64,000 nucleotides of DNA from positions 1,736,001 through 1,800,000 of the forward strand of contig JAESUZ010000756.1 in NCBI GenBank assembly GCA_017311185.1, written 5' to 3'. The DNA comes from Proteles cristata cristata (Eukaryota; Chordata; Mammalia; Carnivora; Hyaenidae). Below, one piece after another: positions 44,407 through 56,034 of this stretch. Position numbers and translations under genes: made by a program. The notes under the pieces are model-generated. The model was not told the DNA's origin and searched no databases. It saw nothing but the letters and a program-made list of their open reading frames with translations. Within the stretch, counting starts at the first letter, position 1. Each line of letters begins with the position of its first letter.

Positions 44407-44590
44407 TGATGGCTTAGTCTATCGAGTGTCCAAGTTTGGCTCAGGTCATGATCTCATGGTTTGTGAGTTCAAGCCCCACACTGGGCTTGATGCTGTCAGC
44501 CTGTCAGAGCAGAGTCTGCTGCGGACCCTCTGTCCCCCTCTCTCTACCCTTCCCTCGCTTGCACTCTTCCAGTAAAAAAAAAAAAAAAAA
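44407..44590 (+). mobile_element. CanSINE, truncated head
   Basis: Sense copy starting at GATGGCTTAGTCTATCGAGT. AAGGCTT occurs just before it and after the A tail, a short likely TSD. Confidence 0.9.
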
Positions 44591-44599
44591 AGGCTTCTG

Positions 44600-45059
44600 A
44601 GTCCTGCCAGGAATATTGCTACCATTTGTAACATGTCTTTGAGAAAAGTGCTCTGGGTTCGAAATAATTAACTGCAAATAAAGGTTCGGCACCCAGCCTG
44701 GAGGTGGGGGCTTCCTGTATTTTAAAACTTTACTTATGTGGACGGATACTGATCCTTGTTAACTTTCTGTTCCTCGCAGAGCGCTAACATGTTTCTCTGG
44801 TTACCACAGTGGCTGCGGGAAGAAATCCACGCTTAACTGGTTTACCACCAGGACACCAAACACAAAGGACACTGGTGCCAACTCTCCCTGTTTTTTTCCA
44901 GCCGCCTGTGTACAGCTCACACCGGGCACTCTACTGCAGTGTTCCTGCTCACGCTATGCCACGGGCATTTTTAGATGCCTTTATAACGTGTGTGGTGGGG
45001 GGGACATGGGTTTGGAAAAAAGAACTAGTGTATTTCATAGTTTTAGAAATGAATGATCA
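44600..45059. other. Unclassified single-copy DNA
   Basis: About 460 bp, no recognised element. Confidence 0.5.
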
Positions 45060-45256
45060 GGGGAGTCTGGGTGGCTCAGTCAGTTGAGCATCTGACTCTG
45101 GCTCAGGTCATGATCTCGCAGTTCATGGGCTTGAGCCCTGCGTCGGGCTCTGTGCTGACAGCTCAGAACCTGAAGCCTGCTTCAGATTCTGTCTCTCTCT
45201 TTCTCGGCGCCTCCCCCATTTGTGCTTGGTCTCTCTCACAAAAATAAATAAACACT
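45060..45256 (+). mobile_element. CanSINE group B, tail invaded
   Basis: Sense copy ending AAAAATAAATAAACACT, where the next SINE begins. Confidence 0.94.
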
Positions 45257-45475
45257 GGGGCGCCTGGGTGGCTTGGTTGGTTGGGCGTCCGACTTTCGCT
45301 TAGGTCGTGATCTCACGGTTCGTGGGTTCGGGCCCCGCGTCGGGCTCTTTGCTGACTGCCAGCTCGGAGCCTGGAGCCTGTTTTGGAGTCTGTGACTCCC
45401 TTTCTCTCTGACCCTCCCCTGCTCACGCTGTCTCTCTCTCTCTTAGAAATAAATAAAACATTAAAAAAATTAAAA
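45257..45475 (+). mobile_element. CanSINE group A in the tail of a group B copy
   Basis: Near-intact sense copy. AAATAAACA(T/C)T-like sequence on both sides shows insertion into the previous SINE's tail. Confidence 0.95.
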
Positions 45476-45829
45476 AAAATAAACATTAAAAAAAAAGAAC
45501 CATCATATTCAGCCATGGCAATGGGCTCCATCCCTTAGATTAACTCTGTAATTGGAAGGCACATCTGGCAGTGAGAATATAAGAATGTTACCCAGACTTT
45601 GTTGCACGAGGCAGGCATAAATCCACACGAGGTGAGAAACTCCAGGAGAACACTGTGCAGCCAGGCCCATCTGACCGAAGCTACAGTGTCAGCTTTGTTT
45701 GTAGATAATAACACAATAATACAACTACTGCCTCTTTATGCCCTTTATACAGACATGAAAATTCAACTTGTCCTCATTTACTTTTTTTCTTTTAGAAAAG
45801 TGAGCTTTTTACTAGTTTTTTTTTTTCTT
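45476..45829. other. Unclassified single-copy DNA
   Basis: About 350 bp, nothing recognised beyond the SINE tail remnant. Confidence 0.5.
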
Positions 45830-46007
45830 TTTCAATATTTATTTTTGGGAGAGCATAAGCAGGGAAGGGGCAGAGAGGGTGGACAGAGTTTTCGAAGTGG
45901 GCTCTGTTGACAGGCTGACAGCAGTGAGCCTGATGTGGGGCTCGAACTCACGAACCATGAGATCATAACCTGAGCCAACATTGGATGCTCAACTGACTGA
46001 GCCCCTC
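45830..46007 (-). mobile_element. CanSINE group B
   Basis: Antisense copy. Head truncated (CAACTGACTGAGCCCCTCA). Confidence 0.92.
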
Positions 46008-46021
46008 ATGATAAACTTTTT

Positions 46022-46301
46022 AAAATTATTTTTTAAATGTTTATTTGAGAGAGAAAGGATGTGTGTGAGCGGGGGAGGGGGGGAGAGAGGGAGAGAGGGA
46101 GAGAGAGAGGGAGAGGGAGAGGGAGAGAGAGAGAGAGAGAGGGAGAGAGAGAGAGAGAGAGAGAGAGACAATCTTAAGCAGGCCCCACACTGTCAGCTCA
46201 GAGCCTGGCAATGTGGGGCTTGATCTCATGAACCGTGACATCATGACCGGAGCAGAAATCAAGTCGGACGCTTAACCAACTGAGCCACCCAGGCACCCCC
46301 A
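46022..46301 (-). mobile_element. CanSINE with expanded GA/GGGAGA tract
   Basis: Antisense copy with about 90 bp of GA and GGGAGA units at 46080-46170 in the body. Head complete. Confidence 0.93.
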
Positions 46302-47597
46302 TCGTTAATTTGTTTAGCGGATGCGAGACCCAGGCTGACAAAGGCAGATGGGATTGCTGTAGTTCCTGGAGCTGGCAGTGAATCTCAGCAGGCAGCTTCT
46401 GGTCATCCTGCTTCTTTCAGAACAAAATTGGGAACTAAAAGTTGACAAAATATTAAATGCTGGGAAGTGTGAAATGTGTTTCCTTAATTTTCAACCTATC
46501 TCTCTCAAGAGGTGGGCGGGGTGGTGGTGGCGTGGAATGAAGTTTAGTCAGAAGACTCCCATGCTCCTTTCCAATTATGCAATCGTCGCGTCCAAGAATC
46601 GGGGCTACTTATCTGGGACCAGCAGACAAGAAAGCACATAAGGTCTGAAGGGCCAAGGGACTCCCTATCCTGGGATCAAAGAGCCATCTCTATAAATCTA
46701 CTTTTAAAAATCAAAGTTCTCCTGCTGAGCAGACGCGATATAGTATTATGTTAACAAGACCTGAAACATTCACATAAAATTCTCTCCCAATAAAAAACGT
46801 TTGTTATCAAAGAAGTGTGGCCCTCACACAAGGATCACTACTGCACTATGGGAAAGGAAGAATTTGGACAGCCCTTGGGAGCGGACCTCTGGCCTCACGC
46901 CTGGGGTCAGAGGTGATCTCTGTTGACTTTGTGTGTCCTCTAACAAGGCCCCCTGCTTAACATAACGGGGGAGCCATTAAATTGTACTTACTTTTCATGC
47001 TGCATTAATGGATTCTTTTACAAAGGCTGAAAATCATGGGCTTTTGCCCTTCATGACCCTAATTTTAACTGCAATGAATCTTCAAAATCTTTACTGATTT
47101 CGGGTTGAGCTTATTTTGGGGAAATGATGAGTTCTATGAATAGTCTTTATAAACATACATTAAACTTAGTTAAAGAGAAAATATTCAACTACTTAAAAGT
47201 AGTCCTTCTAAGTAAAGGAACATTCTCAGCATGAATAGAAAAATTATTAAAAATTCTATTTTGTAAAGTGATAGAACTGTAATTTCTACTTAACCAAAAT
47301 ATTGTTGTAGTTAAATTTGTTGTGTTGGGGACATTTTTCTGGCTTCTTAAATCTTCTTTTTCATACTAAATAAATTATCCAGTTTTATTTTGGTTCAGAA
47401 ACAAAAATAAGCGTTCTTACTTACAGCCATTTGTTCTTGTAGTTTGTGACCTGAAGTAGAATCCTTTCTATACATTTCTTCTCTCCCTCTAAGAGATAAT
47501 CGAACACAGTTGCTTTTCTTTCTTATGAAATAATAACTCAAAAATGTAAATTCTTTATTGAGCCAAAGTATTTTCTGAGTGGTATCTCTACTGTCCT
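46302..47597. other. Unclassified single-copy DNA
   Basis: About 1.3 kb, AT-rich in the right half. No recognised transposon or exon. Confidence 0.5.
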
Positions 47598-47628
47598 TTG
47601 CTTCTCAGCCTTTGGCTAAGATCAAATG
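47598..47628 (+). pseudogene. U2 snRNA 5' fragment
   Basis: GCTTCTCAGCCTTTGGCTAA plus GATCAA matches the first part of U2 snRNA (GCTTCTCGGCCTTTTGGCTA, then AGATCAA) with one substitution and one missing T. The branch-site pairing region and everything 3' are absent, so it cannot act as a spliceosomal RNA. A short truncated retrocopy is the likely origin. Confidence 0.6.
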
Positions 47629-47671
47629 GAAATACAGTTCCTGGCAATATAACGCCTCAATAAATACTTTT

Positions 47672-47809
47672 AATTTTTTATCCTTTTTAAGTAGGCCCCA
47701 TGCCCAACACAGAGCCCAAGGCGGGGCTTGAACCCACCACCCTGAGATCAAGACCTAAGCTGAAAACAAGAGGTGGATGCTTAACCAACTGAGCCACCCA
47801 GGTGCCCCA
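47672..47809 (-). mobile_element. Short-form CanSINE
   Basis: Antisense copy with tail, AAGTAGGCCCCATGCCCAAC, then head, and no GA body. CAATAAATACTTTT and CAATGAATACTGTT flank it. Confidence 0.88.
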
Positions 47810-48148
47810 ATGAATACTGTTTAGAATAGAGGAGTAAAAACGGAGGCTAATTAGAGACCTAGGAAACAACCAAACAGAAGCCTTCTTGAGGATCGGGCTT
47901 TCTCTGTATCTTCCCTTCTTCTTTGGATGTGAAATAAACTACTCTAAGATAATGCATGAGGAAAGGTGGCCACGTATAATGTCTGGTGACTGAAAAAGAG
48001 GGATATGAAAAATCATTAATGAAAACAGACATGGCAGCTACACTGGGATTTCCACTGGCCCCACTTAGAGAAGATGGATGTTCTGGGATATTTCTTCTGG
48101 GCAGGCAGACCAGCTTGTGACCACATTCAAAAGATGATCTCTTTTTAG

Positions 48149-48366
48149 GGGCGCCTGGGTGGCTTAGTCGGTTAAGCGTCCGACTTTCGCTTAGGTCATG
48201 ATCTCGCGGTTCGTGGGTTCGAGCCCCGCGTCGGGCTCTGTGATGACTACCAGCTCGGAGCCTGGAGCCTGTTTCAGTCTGTGACTCCCTCTCTGACCCT
48301 CCCCTGCTCATGCTGTCTCTCTCTCTCCTAGAAATACATAAAAAAAAAAAAAAAAAAAAAAAAGAA
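48149..48366 (+). mobile_element. CanSINE group A with 21-bp TSD
   Basis: Near-consensus sense copy with an A tail of more than 20 uninterrupted A. A perfect 21-bp TSD beginning CAAAAGATGATCTC lies at 48128-48148 and 48367-48387. It looks like one of the most recent insertions here. Confidence 0.98.
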
Positions 48367-48405
48367 CAAAAGATGATCTCTTTTTAGTAGCTAGGGACAC
48401 TCTGA

Positions 48406-48439
48406 GTGTGTGTGTGTGTGTATGTGTGTGTGTGTGTGT
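48406..48439 (+). repeat. (GT)n microsatellite
   Basis: GT run with a single TATG interruption near 48421. Confidence 0.95.
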
Positions 48440-49499
48440 CCTGTTAGAGTGCCCTTATCTTTCCTGGTGGCCTCTGGGGTCCTGTTCCTGTGTGAAGGGA
48501 CACCATGGTGGCCAGAACTTGGTCCCCACTTTAAGGACAGACCAATAGAGCAGACCATTGGGATATTTGGACCAAGACACTCTACTCGGTAGTTAAAAAA
48601 CAAAATCTTTTTCACTCTATGATTTTTATATAAAAAGAATGCATATAATACATTCTTAACGTATGACTGATTAAGATATAAGCCATGTTCAATTACCATA
48701 ACCACCCCCACACTGCGCTCACACACGATGCCAGGGTTACACAGCACAGACCACCCTGACTTATGCCAGTGGCCTTAAATAAAAGAACAGGCAAGCACTG
48801 CTATTTTTCTTATCTTTTGTAAGGGAAGACTCTAAGTTTCTCCTAGTGCTGGGAAGCTAGTCCCTAACTTTCTTCCCATTAAAAAAAAGTGGTAAAAAAT
48901 CAGCTCAAAAATTTTTTTCAACATAAAAGTGAAAACCAGTAGGAGTAAAAGGCAAAGTCCTCCCTCCTACCCTTCCCAGAGGGGAGCCCTGTAAACAATT
49001 TCTTGTGCCAACTCCTGGGTAAGTTTCTCTTCCTATTTAAGCGATGTGTCTGTATAAGGTATACTTATAGCATTCTGTATGGAAATTGGATAATTCTACA
49101 TGTACAGTCCTGAAATCGGATTTTCAGGGAGATTAATGCTTCAAATAGGTAACTGGGGTAGTTTTTACACTCTCTGGAGTGCGTGAGGCAAGCAGAGATG
49201 TTGTAACACATTCTATGTGCAAAGTCCCTGGGGCTGCCTTTTGGAAAAGGAGAGATTGGGGGAGTTCATTTAGAAAAACACCAAGATAAAGGTAAAACAG
49301 GAGGGTCTGACTGACCAGACATCCACACAGTAAAGAAGAAATTCTGCAATTTTGCAGTGCCTTGAGCGTTAAGCTAAAGGACGATCAGTTTTGAGTTGAA
49401 AGATGTTGAGAAGTCTCCCTGCACCCCATATTTTTCCTTTATTTGTTCTGATTGTAAGGATGGTATCACTTAGTTTCCTTCGTTTCCTTCCTTCCTTCT
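48440..49499. other. Unclassified single-copy DNA
   Basis: About 1.06 kb with no recognised transposon or exon. Confidence 0.5.
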
Positions 49500-49659
49500 T
49501 TTTTTAAAGTTTATTTATTTTGAGGGAGAGAGAATCCCAAGCAGGCTCTACACCCAGGAGAGGGCACGACGTGGGGCTCGATCTCATGGCCCATGAGATC
49601 ATGACCTGAGCTGAAACCAAGAGTTGGAAGCTTAACTGACGGAGCCACTCAGGTGCCCC
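49500..49659 (-). mobile_element. CanSINE with short body
   Basis: Antisense copy. The GA body is reduced and the middle altered (CACCCAGGAGAGGGCACGAC). Head present. Confidence 0.9.
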
Positions 49660-49979
49660 AAGGTGGTTTGCTTTCAGCTGTGGTCTCAGGACCTCACCGC
49701 CCTGGCTGGCTCCGTAAGACAAAGTCCTTCCACTTCCTGTACCTGGAAGCTCGGAGGTGGCGCACTGAAGTCCTGGTGGGGCCCTGGAGCCCCCTGCTTT
49801 CTCTCTCTCTTGTCCCCTGGGCTTTGGCTTCATCCTCAGGTCCCTGCTCTGTGTGGGCAGCTCGAGACCGAAGGCACATACCCCTGACATCCAGCGCAGT
49901 CCTTTCTTTTCCCCCCTCAATTCCTTTCTTTTATCAACTTCCAAAGTAATAGCTTGGTGCCCTGGCTACTCCAGCGGCA
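49660..49979. other. Unclassified single-copy DNA
   Basis: About 320 bp, CT-rich. Nothing recognised. Confidence 0.5.
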
Positions 49980-50160
49980 CGTGTCTGGTACTACGCTACG
50001 CGCTTTCCATGCGTCGCATGTAGCTCATTTACTTCCTACGGCCCTATGGGCCGGGGTTCCACCATCATCCCCATCTTGCACAGTGGGAAAACGCATGATA
50101 ATGTGCCTCAAATCACAGCTCAGGCCTGGGGGACTCAAGCGCAGTGTGAGTCCCGGCGCT
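49980..50160 (-). mobile_element. MIR SINE remnant
   Basis: CATGTAGCTCATTTACTTCC, GCCCTATGGGCCGGGGTTCC, ATCATCCCCATCTTGCACAG and CTCAAATCACAGCTCAGGCC follow antisense MIR order. Confidence 0.65.
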
Positions 50161-50814
50161 GACCGCGGAGCCCAGGCCTCCCTTATTGAATTGCGGCGTG
50201 GAGTTCACTGCCCCTCGGTGGCAGCTGGTGCGCTTGAGCCACAGAGGGGAAGGAGAATGTCACCAGGACGGAAGCCGCAGGAAGCAATGACCCCGTGTCG
50301 TGTAGAAACCGATGTGTCCTATGGAGCTCCTAATGTCTCAGCTACAGCATTCAGGTAAATAAATTTACATGCACTTGTAAAGTAAACTCAGTTACTTTAC
50401 AACTTCAGCCTGGATTACTTTTAAACCGTATAATATTTATTGAAGGACATGTACACAGCTTACACTTGGGGTAGTATCTTTCCAAATTTCATCTTAAAAC
50501 TCTAGTCATAGCGCCTCGCAGTGAGTAAATCATACCTTCTGACAGCTGAAAAAAAATTCCCAAAGTGATACACATATAATAACACCCAGAGTTTTTTTCT
50601 TAAAAATAATAGGCTTATAGTTTTTTAAGCTGTGAGACATGGATTATTTAAGTCCCTTCTGAAAGTGTAAATACCATTTTCCACTGAAATAACTGAAGAG
50701 CCACATGAATTTTTATCTAAAAATTTCAGGGAAAATATCCCATAACTATGTTTGGAATTTGCTCTGATAATTAATCTTAGTGGGTTGGCAAAATCTGAGA
50801 TTGACAATTCGAAA
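50161..50814. other. Unclassified single-copy DNA
   Basis: About 650 bp, AT-rich towards the right. No recognised element. Confidence 0.5.
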
Positions 50815-50826
50815 TCAGTGCTACTG

Positions 50827-51019
50827 TTTTTTTTTTTTTAATTATTTATATTTGGGTGAGCACAAACGTGGGAGGGGCAGAGAGAGAGAGGGACAGAGGA
50901 TCCAAAGCAGGCTCCGCACTGACAGCACTGAGCCCAATGTGGGAATTGAACTCAGGAACTGTGAGATTATGACCTGAGCCGAAGTTGGACACTCAAGCGA
51001 CTGAGCCACCCGGGCGCCC
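50827..51019 (-). mobile_element. CanSINE group B with TSD
   Basis: Antisense copy. TCAGTGCTACTG (50815) and TCAATGCCACTG (51020) differ at two of 12 positions. Confidence 0.94.
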
Positions 51020-51284
51020 CTCAATGCCACTGCTGATCAGTGAGCTGGTTTCTCTGTCACGTACAGGCTTTGTTTTCATTCATTAATAAAAGTGATACAT
51101 GAAGGCCACACCTCCAGAGGTATAAAATTGCTTGCAGTCGGTGCCCATCTCCATCACACAGCTGTGGACGCTCTCTTCTGCCTCTCCTCATTCCACCACA
51201 CAGGCCACCTCTGAGCCCGACAGCAGCCCCAGGAGACAGGGGACGTGGAAGAGGCTTTCTTTTTCCTTTCTTTCTCTTTTTAAT

Positions 51285-51470
51285 GAAAGTTTTGTTTTAT
51301 TTATTTTTAGAAAGAGAGAGAGAGAGAACAAGATGGAAGGAGAGAGAATCCTAAAGCAGGCTCCTTCCTGTCAACTCTGGACCCTACCGGGGGCTCAATC
51401 TTCCAAATGGTGAAATCATGACCTTCGTCAAAATCAAGAATCGGACACCGACGGAGCCACCTAGGCGCCC
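51285..51470 (-). mobile_element. CanSINE, decayed
   Basis: Antisense copy with a diverged middle (TGTCAACTCTGGACCCTACC). Head ends GAGCCACCTAGGCGCCCC. Confidence 0.9.
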
Positions 51471-51669
51471 CAAGAGACTCTCTTATTCCCACGAACAGGT
51501 GCAGCAATGGGCTCCTGGCAGTGATGTGTCCTTCGCTGGGGCCCATCAGGAAGGGAATCCCCAGGGCACAGGCCCTCAGTGGTAATCAAAGCCTGGTGAG
51601 GAGCAGTAACCCAATCAAGCCTGAGCTGAGGTGGGAAGGGTCCCACCCTGTACGGGTGTGTGTGTGTTC

Positions 51670-51830
51670 CTGGGTAAGGTACTGGCCCCAGCCTTGGTTC
51701 GTTATCTGGAAATACAGTCCGAGTATCAAAATATCTACAGGATAGGGCCTAGTTCAAAACTCAAATGAAATAAAGAAAGGACCCTGGTTTAGTGCTTAAT
51801 ACACAACAGGTACGACTGTCATTTTATAAC
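51670..51830 (+). mobile_element. MIR SINE remnant
   Basis: CTGGGTAAGGTACTGGCCCC, TTCGTTATCTGGAAATACAG and TTAGTGCTTAATACACAACA fit sense MIR order. Diverged. Confidence 0.5.
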
Positions 51831-52134
51831 AGAAAATATAACCATCATTGTGTTCTGAAGTGAGGGTAACTTATTTACGGTAGACACAGAAAAAGGACGT
51901 TTAAAAACAATTCCTATTTATGATGAATTATGTATTTCTTTTATAAGAAAAAAAAACATGCAGTAGTTTTGTGAGACTTTCTCCTAACTTTTCTGGCCTT
52001 ACAAACAATTTTAAAAGCAAAACTTTCTGGCCTTTTAACTTATAGTCATCAAATCTGAAGGTAACCCCAACAGTCAAGAACTAAGATACTCAAGAAAAGA
52101 GGGACTCCCTCTGAATGAGGACAAATCTTATTTT
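51831..52134. other. Unclassified AT-rich DNA
   Basis: About 300 bp with nothing recognised. Confidence 0.5.
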
Positions 52135-52143
52135 AAAGGAGAA

Positions 52144-52350
52144 GCTGGGGCCCCTGGGGGACTCAGTCAGTTGGGTGGTAGACTTCGGCTCAGGTTATGA
52201 TCTCACAGTTCGTGAGTTCGAGCCCCACGTCGGGCTCTGTGCTGACAGCTTGGAGCCTGGAGCCTGCTTCGGATTCTTTGTCTCCCTCTCTCTGCCCCTC
52301 CCCCACTCATGCTCTGACTCTCTGTCACTCAAAAAAAAAAAAAAAAAAAA
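52144..52350 (+). mobile_element. CanSINE group B with TSD
   Basis: Sense copy with a pure A tail of 20 or more. TSD AAAGGAGAA at 52135-52143 and 52351-52359. Confidence 0.95.
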
Positions 52351-52359
52351 AAAGGAGAA

Positions 52360-53189
52360 TCCAGGAGTGTGAGGATGGCCTGAAGGCAGCCGTGCCCCTA
52401 CTAGTTGGTAGGAAATGAAGGTCCCTGCCTCTGTGCAGGGCAAAGAGGAGGCTGGGAAGGTGGAGGCACATTCAGTCATCTGTCAGTTGACCGACAAGTC
52501 CATCAGCTCTGGCAAAAAGAAACCAATTTAATATAATACTTCACCGTTTGGGGACCTGACATTAAGTAATCAAATTCTGGTTTCCGAGAAGCTCATCTGA
52601 ACATTAATGGTGGTGTTCTAGGCCTGGGTTTTATCCCAAGGACCTAATGGCAATTAAATCATTATTCTGTGAGACACTGAAAGCAGGGAGAAGATGCAAG
52701 GGAAGGGGGGAAGCAAAGGAGGAAGGCAGGCGCAGGGCAGGAGAGCTGCCTTTACTTGGCCGAGCTGGTCTTCGTCCCACGGAGCTTGTCACAGAGCCCG
52801 AGCTGCCCTGGCACTTAGCTCCTTCTTGTCTTTGCCCTGCCAGGTCCTTCCGAGCCCTGTGTTAAGGATAACGGGCTGTTGTAGCAGGAAAATGCAAGAT
52901 GGAGGGAGACTGTATCTTTTCCTTTGAGGTCCCCTTTATGCTTGTTTTAGGACAGAGGCAGAGCGGTGGGCTGGGAAGCCTGCCTGGAGGAGGGGAGGGA
53001 TGGCAGGTGCCGCCTCTAATGCTCCCTGACAGACACTGGGCTGGCCGCATCTTGAGGAAACTGAATTAGGGAAGAATTTAGTACTATCCTGCGGCCTCTA
53101 ATTTACCTGTTTTAAATACTAGGGGTCTACTTTGCTCTGCAATACTTTTTGTTGTTTTTTGTAAGGTGGTTTAGATCAGATGCTGGTGG
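52360..53189. other. Unclassified single-copy DNA
   Basis: About 830 bp, no recognised element. Confidence 0.5.
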
Positions 53190-53515
53190 AACCTTCAGGA
53201 ACTCAGCCCTAGGCTCCAACGAGACTCACTGCAGAAAGGGCTTGATGAAATGAGGTCCTAAGGGTGGGGCTCTGACCCAATAGGACAGGTGTCCCCGTAA
53301 GAAGAGGAAGCTACAGAGACCACACGCACGTAGGGAAGGCCCTGGGACGACAAGGCTGCCTGAATGCCAAGGGAGGGGCCTCAGGAGAAACCAACCCTTC
53401 AGACCTTGGTCTTGAACTTGTGGCCTCCAGAATGGGGAGGAAATAACTCCCGTTGTTCAAGCCCCTCAGTCTGAGGTACTTTGCTGTGGTGGCCCAACTG
53501 AGCTGACCCATCGTC
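53190..53515 (+). mobile_element. MLT1-like LTR remnant
   Basis: AGGGTGGGGCTCTGACCCAA, TGTCCCCGTAAGAAGAGGAA, CTTGTGGCCTCCAGAATGGG and GAGGTACTTTGCTGTGGTGG follow sense MaLR LTR order. Confidence 0.65.
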
Positions 53516-53943
53516 CTCATGTGGGGGATTCTTTGCCTCTAGACACTTTCCTCAGTATCAACAGGACATGGTTTTCTTCTGTAACTTTCTCCAATTCCTG
53601 GACTGAAGGAGTGCTAGCTGTGCCACTTGCAAAGGCTTCTCCAAACTGAACATTTTTTCTTATCGCAAGGCCGGACAATAATTAGAGGACCGGGCTGGGG
53701 CTGAGGCAGCTGGTGCAAACTCAGCCGCCCCTCCTGGACTTCTCCCCACCTTCTTCACCCGTTTCCCCCAGCGCCTCTAACGCTGGGGGGCATAGCAGGT
53801 GCCTACACCGGCTTCCTCTAGTGCAGTGGAAGAAATAAACTGTGGGCCACTTACCAGGTCATTCACAAGCCCCCCCTCTTCTGTTTCTCACAAACATATA
53901 GAATATATTAAAAATAAGGAGATACACTAAGAGAGTGAGATGA
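53516..53943. other. Unclassified single-copy DNA
   Basis: About 430 bp, nothing recognised. Confidence 0.5.
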
Positions 53944-53963
53944 CAGATTCTCTTCCTTTAAAT

Positions 53964-54151
53964 TTTTTTTTCAACATTTATTTTTGAGAGACTGAGGGAG
54001 ATAGAGCTCAAGCAGAGGAGGGGCAGAGACAGACAGAGACACAGAATCCAAAGCAGGCACAGAGCCTGATGTGGGGCTTGAACCCAAGAACCACGAGATC
54101 ATGACCTGAGCTGAAGTCAGGCGCTCAACTGACTGAGCCACCCAGCTTCCC
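53964..54151 (-). mobile_element. CanSINE group B with 20-bp TSD
   Basis: Antisense copy. CAGATTCTCTTCCTTTAAAT (53944) and CAGATTCGCTTCTTTTAAAT (54152) differ at two positions. Confidence 0.95.
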
Positions 54152-54171
54152 CAGATTCGCTTCTTTTAAAT

Positions 54172-54799
54172 TTAATTTTTATCAAAGTATATCATGCACA
54201 TGGCTCAAAAGGTCACATCGTTCCTCAAGGCACACTGAAAGAAATGACAGGTCCCTGTCTGCCACTGCCCGCCTGCTGCATTCCTATTCAAAGCCTCTAC
54301 TGACTCCCTGCTGCTCTGGATTTTGCAACTTCAATTATTATCGACTGGCTTTCTTAATATAGAAGATGCGGCTTTAGTTCTTTTACATCCCCGCACTCAT
54401 GCTTCCTCCCCACCTTCTTCCATCTCTCAGATGTACAACTATCATTACCTTCGGTCAGATCAGGATTTATTGGACTATAAATATTACTCGGAGTGAGGCC
54501 ATCATACATATTCTGAACACACTCGTGTTCTGTTACAGCTCCTGCTTCTCCGAGCTAGTAACTCTCGTGCACCTTCATTAGCTCAGCTTGCTGTGTGCCT
54601 ATCGTTCAACTAACATCCAGGGACAGACCTCCAGGCCAGCCTTCCTGGCGCCAAGTGTGAGGTCAGCCTCCCTCGCAGCTTGCCAGTGCCCTTCATCCTG
54701 CAGGCCAGCCAAACAACCGTCTGGTGGGATCTCTTTGCCATGATCCTGGGGATTCCCTTCTGGTACTTTCTATTGTCTCAGGTTCCATCTTTGGAACTC
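54172..54799. other. Unclassified DNA
   Basis: About 630 bp. The first 150 bp (TATCAAAGTATATCATGCAC onward) may be an old L1 or DNA element, but I could not place it. Confidence 0.4.
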
Positions 54800-55180
54800 A
54801 CACTGTGGTAGATACACCCTGTGGCGACTTCCACTAACTGCTTTTCCTTGAAGGTGAGACCTGTGACTTGCCCTTAAACAAGAGAATATAGCAAAGGTAA
54901 TGAGGTGGCTCTCGGTCTTTCCCCCACTGCCGGCTTTCAGGAAGTACCATGTTAGGAATGGGCTAAGAAGGAGGTCACAAAAACCCACATGTAGCCTCCA
55001 GCTGATGGCCAACCAAAAGCTGGGCTCTCAGTCCCACAATGGCAAGGAGCTCAGCTGAAGAGGAACCCTGAGGTCAGAAGAAACCACGGTCCCAGCTGAA
55101 GCTGTGCCTGGACTTCTGATCTGTGCCAATGGTGACATACAAATGTGTGTTGTTTTAAGCGGCTCAATCTGTGGGGATGT
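54800..55180 (+). mobile_element. MaLR-like LTR remnant
   Basis: Contains GGTGAGACCTGTGACTTGCC early and closes with GGACTTCTGATCTGTGCCAA and TGTGTTGTTTTAAGCGGCTC, a typical MLT1-type end. Confidence 0.55.
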
Positions 55181-56005
55181 TTTACAGCTTAGAAAATAGA
55201 AAATCAATACAAGGATCTTCCTCTTTTCTCGTTTTTCTTTTTGCTCCAACTGTATTTTAAAAACTGCATTATTTACTAGCTTGGCATATGATGAGCTGTA
55301 CACGTTCAAAGGTCAAGGTTATGGAGCGCGATTACAAAATAAGCTTCTATAAACATTTATATACAGATCTTTCTATGGGCATTATGTTTCACTTCTCTTG
55401 AGTAAATGATTAGGAAAGGATTTTTTTTTTTTTGCCATATGGTAGATATGTTTAATGGAATTACCAACTTATTTTCTAAAGGGGTCATGTGTTATCATGC
55501 CTTCTTTCCAGCAGTGTATGACACTTCTGGTTGTCCCATATCCTCACCAACATTTGGTACCGTCATTTTTTTTTTTTCTTCTAATTCTAGATACTCTAAT
55601 AGCTACGTAGTCATATCTCCCGGTGGCTTTAATGTGTGTTTCCCTAATTTTCATGTGCTTATTACCCATATGTTTTCCTGGGCGAAGTGTCCATCCAAAT
55701 CCTTTATTCACTGTTTGATTTCTCATTATGGGGTTTTGAGAGATCTTTCTATACTCTGGATACAAGTCCTTATCAGATAGATGATTTGCAAATGTTCTCT
55801 CCCTCTCTGTGGTCTATTAAGTTTAGAAATATTTGGCTTTTTTCCCAGATGTCTTTCAGTGTTGATCTCTAATTTAATTTCACTGTAGTTAGAGAACCTA
55901 TTTAGTATGATTTGAATCCGTTAATATTGAGACTTGATATGTGGCCCAGAACATGGTCCATCTTGGCAAATATTGTGTGTATGTTTGAAAAAAAATGTGT
56001 ATTCT

Positions 56006-56034
56006 CAAAAAAAGAAAAGAAAAGAAAAGAAAAG
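56006..56034 (+). mobile_element. Tail-only retroinsertion with TSD
   Basis: 29 bp of A-rich (AAAAG)n-type sequence flanked by perfect 12-bp repeats AATGTGTATTCT at 55994-56005 and 56035-56046. L1 sequence around it is continuous once the insert and one repeat are removed. Confidence 0.75.

Noticed and set aside
55406..55780. 124-codon plus-strand ORF
   Set aside because: Antisense of an old L1 ORF2 region. No independent support.
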